Positions 59,054 through 64,000 of a DNA stretch of 64,000 nucleotides are shown in pieces (position 1 is the stretch's first letter; the number at the start of each line of letters is the position of its first letter). The DNA lies in the NCBI RefSeq assembly GCF_022496765.1, contig NZ_VANV01000009.1, forward strand, positions 62,034 to 126,033, read 5' to 3'. The stretch is from Acidaminobacter sp. JC074. Its GTDB lineage: Bacteria > Bacillota > Clostridia > Peptostreptococcales > Acidaminobacteraceae. The notes under the pieces were generated by a model that saw only the letters and a program-made list of their open reading frames with translations, was not told where the DNA came from and did not search any database. Made by a program: the position numbers and the translations under genes.

Positions 59054-60865
59054 TTATTTGTTAGCCTTATTGTAACGATGTCTGTCGTGAGCATTCAGTA
59101 TTCTTTTTCGTAATCTGATAACTGCTGGTGTTACTTCAACCAATTCATCCGCTTCTATAAACTCAAGAGCTTCCTCTAAAGTAAAGACTCTTGGCTTTCT
59201 AAGCTTAATGGCATCATCCGAACCAGAAGCTCTTACATTTGTAAGTTTCTTGTTCTTACCAGGGTTAACAATCATATCGTCTCTACGAGAGTTCATACCA
59301 ACAATCATACCTTCGTAAACATCCACTGCAGGATCTACAAACATAGTTGCTCTTTCACTTAAGTTAAAAAGTGCATAGGCCATTGTTGACGTACGCTCTT
59401 GGGCGATCAGTACACCATTTTGTCTCTTAGGTACTTCACCAGCATGTGGGAAATAACCTCGGAAAGATTGTACCATGGTACCCTCTCCACGAGTTTCGTT
59501 GATAAACTGTGATCTATAACCTAATAAACCTCTTGTTGGAATAGAGAATTCAAGTCTTGTATAGCCGTTTTCAGCAAACATGTTCTCCATAGTACCTTTT
59601 CTTGTATTCATGGCAGATATAACAGCACCACAATACTCGTCTGGTACGTCGATAATCACATTTTCATAAGGTTCTTCAAGACCGTTTTCAGTTTGATGCA
59701 TCAATACCTCTGGTTTAGACACACCTAACTCATAGCCTTCTCTTCTCATATTTTCAAGAAGTACAGATAAATGGAGTTCACCTCTACCTGATACCTTGTA
59801 ACCATCCGTTGAATCAAGTTCTTCAACTCTTAAACCAACGTTCACTTCTAGTTCTTTAAAAAGTCTTTCTCTAATATGACGTGTCGTTAAGAACTTACCA
59901 CTTTGTCCTACAAATGGTGAATCATTAACATAGAAGTTCATTGATAGTGTTGGCTCTTCAATTTCTATCATCGGTAGTGGTTCTACTGTTTCAAATCCAA
60001 ATGTTTCACCAATTGAAACATCTGCAAATCCAGCTAAAATTACGATATCACCAGCATGGGCAACATCTTTTTCTACACGTTTTAAACCTTCGTTCACAAG
60101 CAGTTTAGAGATCTTGCCTTTTTTAATAGACCCATCTCTTTTAGCTAAAGATAAGTATTGACCCTTTTTAATCACACCCTTTGTGATTCTACCAATACCT
60201 AAACGACCTAAGAAGTTATCATAATCAAGTGATGACACTTGCATTTGAAGTGGTTCATCATCTAAGTTAGGATAAGTTTCGAAAGACTCCGTTAAAGTTT
60301 CAAATAAAGGATCTAAATTCTTCTTTTCATCTTCTAAATCAGCTACGGCAACACCTTCTTTGGCAATACCATAAACAATTGGGAAATCAAGTTGCTCATC
60401 TGTTGCACCTAACTCAACGAATAAGTCAAATGTCATGTCTACAACTTCTTCTGCTCTCTGATCTTTTTTATCAATCTTATTAATAAATAAAATCGGTCTT
60501 AAACCTCTCTCAAGTGCTTTCTGAAGTACAAATCTTGTTTGGGGCATCGGCCCTTCACTTGAGTCTACTAATAGTATTGCTGTATCAACCGTTCTAATAA
60601 TTCTTTCAACTTCTGATGAGAAATCGGCATGACCCGGTGTATCAACAATATTAATCTTTATACCATCATGTTCAATGGCACAGTTCTTTGAATAAATTGT
60701 GATCCCTCTTTCACGTTCCAAATCGTTAGAGTCCATCACCTGTTCTACTACAGCTTCATTAGCTCTGAACACACCACTCTGAGAAAGAAGTGCATCCACT
60801 AAAGTAGATTTTCCTGCATCTACATGGGCAATTACTGCCACATTCAATATATCTTGTCTCTTCAT
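59054..60865 (-). CDS. typA: ribosome-associated GTPase TypA/BipA
   Basis: Translation-factor GTPase, 603 residues. GTPase motifs are AHVDAGKST (G1), RERGITI (G2), DTPGHAD (G3), NKID (G4) and a G5 near 170. An EF-G-like domain (FLGRLGIGRITKG, residues about 205-300) and C-terminal domains (GRGELHLSVLLENMRREGYEL, IDVPDEYCGAVI and the TypA-specific end) follow. TypA is needed for cold adaptation and ribosome assembly in other bacteria. The start follows GAGGAACTT. The protein is complete. Confidence 0.97.
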   Translation of the reverse strand: MKRQDILNVAVIAHVDAGKSTLVDALLSQSGVFRANEAVVEQVMDSNDLERERGITIYSKNCAIEHDGIKINIVDTPGHADFSSEVERIIRTVDTAILLVDSSEGPMPQTRFVLQKALERGLRPILFINKIDKKDQRAEEVVDMTFDLFVELGATDEQLDFPIVYGIAKEGVAVADLEDEKKNLDPLFETLTESFETYPNLDDEPLQMQVSSLDYDNFLGRLGIGRITKGVIKKGQYLSLAKRDGSIKKGKISKLLVNEGLKRVEKDVAHAGDIVILAGFADVSIGETFGFETVEPLPMIEIEEPTLSMNFYVNDSPFVGQSGKFLTTRHIRERLFKELEVNVGLRVEELDSTDGYKVSGRGELHLSVLLENMRREGYELGVSKPEVLMHQTENGLEEPYENVIIDVPDEYCGAVISAMNTRKGTMENMFAENGYTRLEFSIPTRGLLGYRSQFINETRGEGTMVQSFRGYFPHAGEVPKRQNGVLIAQERTSTMAYALFNLSERATMFVDPAVDVYEGMIVGMNSRRDDMIVNPGKNKKLTNVRASGSDDAIKLRKPRVFTLEEALEFIEADELVEVTPAVIRLRKRILNAHDRHRYNKANK

Positions 60866-60939
60866 AAGTTCCTCGTTTCTTTACACTCAAGTACCTAGTA
60901 TACACCAATAAATCAAGAAAAGATACAAAAAAAGAAAAA

Positions 60940-60958
60940 AACCACGCTTTGCATGGTT
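60940..60958 (-). terminator. terminator of the diguanylate cyclase gene
   Basis: AACCATGC / GCGTGGTT stem (one G-U), three-base loop, T8 on the minus strand. Confidence 0.88.
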
Positions 60959-61946
60959 AAATGACTTGATTCTTGCCACTTTCTTTGGCTTTATACAACT
61001 TCATATCTGTTAAATGAAGGGCTTGTTCAAAGGTGCAATCTACAGACTTTTCGAAAACTCCAGCGGAAAAAGTAAGGTCACAATCTAAAAAGTCATACTT
61101 AACATTAAAAAACTTTTTTGAAAGCTTCTGTATCCTTTCTAAACTTTCTTGTCTATTACAATCTAGTATAAGTAAAAATTCTTCACCACCGTATCTAATA
61201 GCAAGCTCGTCCTTTTCCATCATTTGAAGAATCAATTGTCCCAAATCCTTTAGGACTCTGTCACCAGTGATATGACCATATTCATCATTGATGATTTTAA
61301 AATCATCTATGTCTATTAATACAAATATTCTCTTTTCTATAATAAGATCATCAATGGAATCTAAAATGTGTCTATTATAAAGTCCAGTCAATCTATCTGT
61401 CAGAGCAATTTCGGATATTCTTAATCGTTTACTTGTTTCATCAGATAAAATTTTGGCATACATATAAAAACAAACCATGGTTAAAGACATCATCACACAT
61501 CTAATCAAGAGTCTTTCAAGCGAAAACTCCGAAGAAGTAAAAAAAGCGACAAGAGCATAAAACCCTATGATATGCAGACTAACATTTCGAATTAATTTTT
61601 TATTTCTAATTAAGAGCACATAACCCAATACTATATAATAGCCTAAATAAAAATCACTCCTTAATCCACCTCTTATACCTATAAATAAGGAGATGACGGT
61701 GATGTCTATATACAAGGTGTATTTTTGAAATAATTTATTATCTTTATATCTTGTGTATCTTGCTACAAAAGCATAAAACATATATACAGAAGCAGATATT
61801 ACATTTAATCCTAAATCAAAAGGGTAATCTGATAACAACATCATGAATACAGCGACTATCACACCAATTGTTCTAACAAGAAATTGAAAGCGAATTGTAT
61901 CCAATGTATATAGCTTATTATTCATCAATGTCTTCTCTATAATCAT
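60957..61946 (-). CDS. membrane-bound GGDEF diguanylate cyclase
   Basis: A 329-residue protein that likely makes cyclic di-GMP. Residues about 15-165 form 5-6 membrane helices (sensor). The GGDEF domain (about 175-329) has DRLTGLYNRH, the metal site IDIDDFKIINDEYGHITGD, and RYGGEEFLLIL with an intact active GGEEF. The residue pattern five before it (MEKD) lacks the RxxD inhibitory site, so product inhibition is probably absent. The RBS is AAGGGGG. No phosphodiesterase is nearby. Confidence 0.93.
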   Translation of the reverse strand: MIIEKTLMNNKLYTLDTIRFQFLVRTIGVIVAVFMMLLSDYPFDLGLNVISASVYMFYAFVARYTRYKDNKLFQKYTLYIDITVISLFIGIRGGLRSDFYLGYYIVLGYVLLIRNKKLIRNVSLHIIGFYALVAFFTSSEFSLERLLIRCVMMSLTMVCFYMYAKILSDETSKRLRISEIALTDRLTGLYNRHILDSIDDLIIEKRIFVLIDIDDFKIINDEYGHITGDRVLKDLGQLILQMMEKDELAIRYGGEEFLLILDCNRQESLERIQKLSKKFFNVKYDFLDCDLTFSAGVFEKSVDCTFEQALHLTDMKLYKAKESGKNQVI

Positions 61947-62128
61947 AAAACCCCCTTAGTCATATATACCACAATAAGGGTTTTTGTGCAATTATTTCGA
62001 TAGTAAAACTATTTTACCGTTTCTAAAATTAACTCATCAATCAAGTTTTTATTAATGAATATTTTAATAAGTATAAAGGTTTGATTTTCTTCCCCTGTTA
62101 CAATGAATCCTATTATCGCCAACGAAAA

Positions 62129-62166
62129 AAACAACCATAATCGCCCTTAAAGCTTGACGGTTGTTT
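62129..62166 (-). terminator. terminator of the mobB gene
   Basis: AAACAACC / GGTTGTTT stem with a long (about 22-base) loop and T-run. The rest of 61947-62190 is AT-rich without a gene. Confidence 0.7.
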
Positions 62167-62190
62167 CTATAAACTAGTAAAGGATTTTGA

Positions 62191-62937
62191 TTATATTCCT
62201 ATCTGAATTTCTATTTTTGAACCTTCTTTATAACCATCTAGTTCTTTTACTATAGCAAGGACATTGTTTCTTAGTATGTCTTGAACAAAAGGCACCATGG
62301 CAATGTCTTCATCATCAATCTTAAGTGATATATTATTATTAGATAGAAGACAGTCACTTCTGGTTTTATTGCCTTTTACAATTTCACCTGCTAAAGCTTC
62401 ACAAGACATACCACATAGACCGCAACATTTTTCATCAAAGTTAGGCAAGATTTCAAATGTTTTTTCCTCTATCATATCAACTAGTTTTTCAATGTCTCCC
62501 ATAGCGCTTAATGCAGGTAGTTCATGATATGACTCTATGATATCAGCAATTCTTCCAGAAACCATAAATGTTCTATCGTCTATTTTCTTTGTAATACCAT
62601 CTTCATCTTTAGCACATACTATTTTAGGAAAGTTGCCTTCAGCCACGCCTTCTAAAATGACATAGTCATGATCGTAATGCTTAAGAATCTTATAGACGTC
62701 AAGGTGTTCTGGGTATAATATGTCGGTTTCATACAAACCTCTAGCGGTTACTAGATCAGCACCAGCCTTCTTATGTCTATCTGTATTGGTACCTTCTATA
62801 TCAATTGCAAATTCTTCATAGTGAATGTCTTTTAGACTCCCCACCCTGTAGCGTCTTTTTTTTAGTTCTGTAATTATTTTTTCAATAGTAGTTGTTTTCC
62901 CAGACTGGGTAAAACCAACAACAGACAATACTTTCAT
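62191..62937 (-). CDS. MobB-like P-loop protein fused to a 4Fe-4S (FeS) domain
   Basis: A 248-residue protein. The N-terminal part (1-150) is MobB-like: GFTQSGKTTTIEKII (Walker A, 8-22), DIEGTNTDRHKKAGADLV and VILEGVAEGNFPKIV, as in molybdopterin-guanine-dinucleotide adaptors. The C-terminal part has KCCGLCGMSCEALAGEIVKG then a later Cys, the CGxCG-x2-C pattern of the 4Fe-4S FeS domain. This extension is unusual for MobB and suggests redox sensing or cluster transfer. It is directly downstream of ecfT and ecfA genes, likely in the same operon. Confidence 0.83.
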   Translation of the reverse strand: MKVLSVVGFTQSGKTTTIEKIITELKKRRYRVGSLKDIHYEEFAIDIEGTNTDRHKKAGADLVTARGLYETDILYPEHLDVYKILKHYDHDYVILEGVAEGNFPKIVCAKDEDGITKKIDDRTFMVSGRIADIIESYHELPALSAMGDIEKLVDMIEEKTFEILPNFDEKCCGLCGMSCEALAGEIVKGNKTRSDCLLSNNNISLKIDDEDIAMVPFVQDILRNNVLAIVKELDGYKEGSKIEIQIGI

Positions 62938-62946
62938 TCCTACTCC

Positions 62947-63657
62947 TTATACAATCAGAAATGCCATCAAACAAGTAAATGCCATAATGATATAATCTCT
63001 GTTTTTCATCTTAAGTTTTAGATGACTTGTTCTTTTCTCCATGGCCCTAAACCCTCTCATTTCAATGGAAAGAGACAAGCGTTTAGCCTTTTCAAGTGCA
63101 CCAATGACGATTGGTGTCATGATATAACCATAAAGGTCGAGCTTCTTTTTTAGCTTCAAGCCCTTTACATCCACACCCCTTAACTCTATAGCTGTCATGG
63201 TGTCTTTAAATTCTTCAACGAATATAGGCATAAAGCGAATGCCTATGGCTACCATAAAGGCAAAGTCATAAGGGATCTTGATCTTTATTAAGGCGCCTAT
63301 CAATTCAGTTTCCGTTGACGTTGTTAAGATGGTACCTGATACCAAGATAATCATAACTCTTAATAGATAAAGCATTCCCTTAGTAAGACCTATATCTGTA
63401 AGAAGTTTGATACCGCCTACCTGTAAAATAACCAAACCTTCACCAGTAAACAAACTTTGTATAATGATAAGGCCTATGATTACAGAAAGCATTTTTCTCA
63501 GTCTTTTTAAGACCAGAAAGAAATGACCACCAAAGAACTTAGCCATTACAGTGCCTAAGACAAACAGAAAAAGCATGGCCAATATATCATTTAAAATGAT
63601 GGCTAAAGTTGAAATCACCAAAACAACAAACAATTTCGTACGAGGATCTATTTTCAT
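62947..63657 (-). CDS. ECF transporter transmembrane (T) component
   Basis: A 236-residue membrane scaffold of the EcfT/CbiQ family, with about five helices and two cytoplasmic coupling helices carrying ARG-like motifs: MTAIELRGVDVKGL and SLSIEMRGFRAMEK. Its start overlaps the stop of the ATPase gene (ATGA). Together with the A component it forms an energy-coupling module. The S component for this operon is not visible; it may lie left of the cut or elsewhere. Confidence 0.92.
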   Translation of the reverse strand: MKIDPRTKLFVVLVISTLAIILNDILAMLFLFVLGTVMAKFFGGHFFLVLKRLRKMLSVIIGLIIIQSLFTGEGLVILQVGGIKLLTDIGLTKGMLYLLRVMIILVSGTILTTSTETELIGALIKIKIPYDFAFMVAIGIRFMPIFVEEFKDTMTAIELRGVDVKGLKLKKKLDLYGYIMTPIVIGALEKAKRLSLSIEMRGFRAMEKRTSHLKLKMKNRDYIIMAFTCLMAFLIV

Positions 63658-64000
63658 AAATCCCCCATTTCTATGATTTCATCTGCATAGCTTTCTACAA
63701 ACTTCTTATCGTGACTGATTAAAAGAATACCAACACCCTTTTCTTTTACCTTCTTCAAAGACTGACCCAGCATTTCCTTGCGTACTTGATCAAGGCTTGT
63801 CGTTGGTTCATCTAATATAAGATATTCAGGTTCTCTCATAAAAATTGAAGCCAGGGCCACTCTCTGCTTTTCTCCTTGACTTAAAAGGTGACACTTAGAA
63901 TCTATAATCTTCTCCAAGTGAAAGAGATCTGTCATGCTATCTATCTTTTTATGGATGATTTCTTCTTTTTCACCATTCATACGAAGAGGAAAACCCAAGT
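63654..64000 (-). CDS. ECF transporter ATPase (A component), 5' part outside the window
   Basis: C-terminal 115 residues of an ABC ATPase, open to the window edge. Visible parts are the linker and signature LSQGEKQRVALASIF, Walker B EYLILDEPTTSLD and the H-loop LISHD. Walker A and the start lie outside the window. It overlaps the T-component gene, so it is an EcfA/CbiO-type protein powering the transporter. Confidence 0.88.
   Translation of the reverse strand, partial: LGFPLRMNGEKEEIIHKKIDSMTDLFHLEKIIDSKCHLLSQGEKQRVALASIFMREPEYLILDEPTTSLDQVRKEMLGQSLKKVKEKGVGILLISHDKKFVESYADEIIEMGDL

Noticed and set aside
1..64000. tRNA, rRNA, CRISPR arrays, integrases or complete insertion sequences
   Set aside because: No cloverleaf-like sequence, regularly spaced repeats, recombinase motif or paired terminal repeats around a transposase were found by reading; a dedicated search was not possible.

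Overview
The window is AT-rich, low-GC DNA with strong AGGAGG-type ribosome binding sites, frequent TTG/GTG starts, U-tailed intrinsic terminators and Firmicutes-type promoters. Gene content (two [FeFe]-hydrogenase-like proteins, bifunctional AdhE, enoate-reductase-type flavoenzyme, ECF transporters, MnmM/YtqB, MCP) points to a fermentative, probably motile anaerobe of the class Clostridia. The genus cannot be fixed from the sequence. No rRNA, tRNA, CRISPR array, prophage or intact insertion sequence was seen. This is mostly chromosomal core, with a more accessory stretch at about 47-57 kb.

Layout. 0.1-9.3 kb: aldo/keto reductase, a small gene under a LexA box, HAD phosphatase, EF-hand protein, tRNA methyltransferase MnmM, orphan response regulator, P-loop kinase, DinB polymerase and a chemoreceptor. 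9.4-14.8 kb: a methyltransferase / coiled-coil / Nudix / membrane-protein operon, DegV, a WYL regulator and a zinc-ribbon protein. 14.8-22.4 kb: one tight operon, adhE - thioredoxin-like 2Fe-2S protein - PAS-containing sensory [FeFe] hydrogenase - SpoIIE-type phosphatase - second [FeFe] hydrogenase, behind a long regulatory region. 22.2-23.8 kb: a candidate Fur-controlled small RNA, then hisS with a His-rich leader peptide and attenuator. 23.8-27.2 kb: padR - DUF2812 - RdgB/HAM1-like - alkC operon behind a large inverted repeat. 27.2-33.1 kb: flavoenzyme with a neighbouring relic, and a lyxose-isomerase/sugar-kinase operon with a ROK regulator. 33.1-37.8 kb: endonuclease IV, TPR protein, B3/B4 protein, bioB with a BirA-type operator, GNAT-YoaP protein and a 48-residue membrane protein.

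37.8-41.9 kb: complete spermidine operon speD-speA-speE-speB with a clear promoter. 42-43.8 kb: NapH-like ferredoxin/FMN membrane protein divergent from a MarR-like regulator, with paired operators between them. 43.8-47.4 kb: HD hydrolase; DUF3842 - ECF S component - P-loop kinase operon; aminoglycoside-phosphotransferase-like kinase. 47.6-57 kb: many small regulators (XRE-methyltransferase fusion, TetR, LysR, MerR, frameshifted HxlR) with their partner genes, a toxin-antitoxin-like pair with a possibly chimeric toxin, and a duplicated yjbQ tail. 57-64 kb: VOC protein, CobW GTPase, TypA, diguanylate cyclase, MobB-FeS fusion and an ECF transporter (T and A components) cut by the window edge.

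The strongest unexplained signals are regulatory: (1) the leader peptide with four consecutive His codons and a terminator/antiterminator before hisS; (2) a promoter with two Fur-like boxes directly after hisS that would make a short C-rich RNA ending at a strong terminator; (3) adhE as first gene of a sensory-hydrogenase operon; (4) an AlkC repair operon under a PadR-type regulator; (5) an HxlR gene broken at a T7 run.
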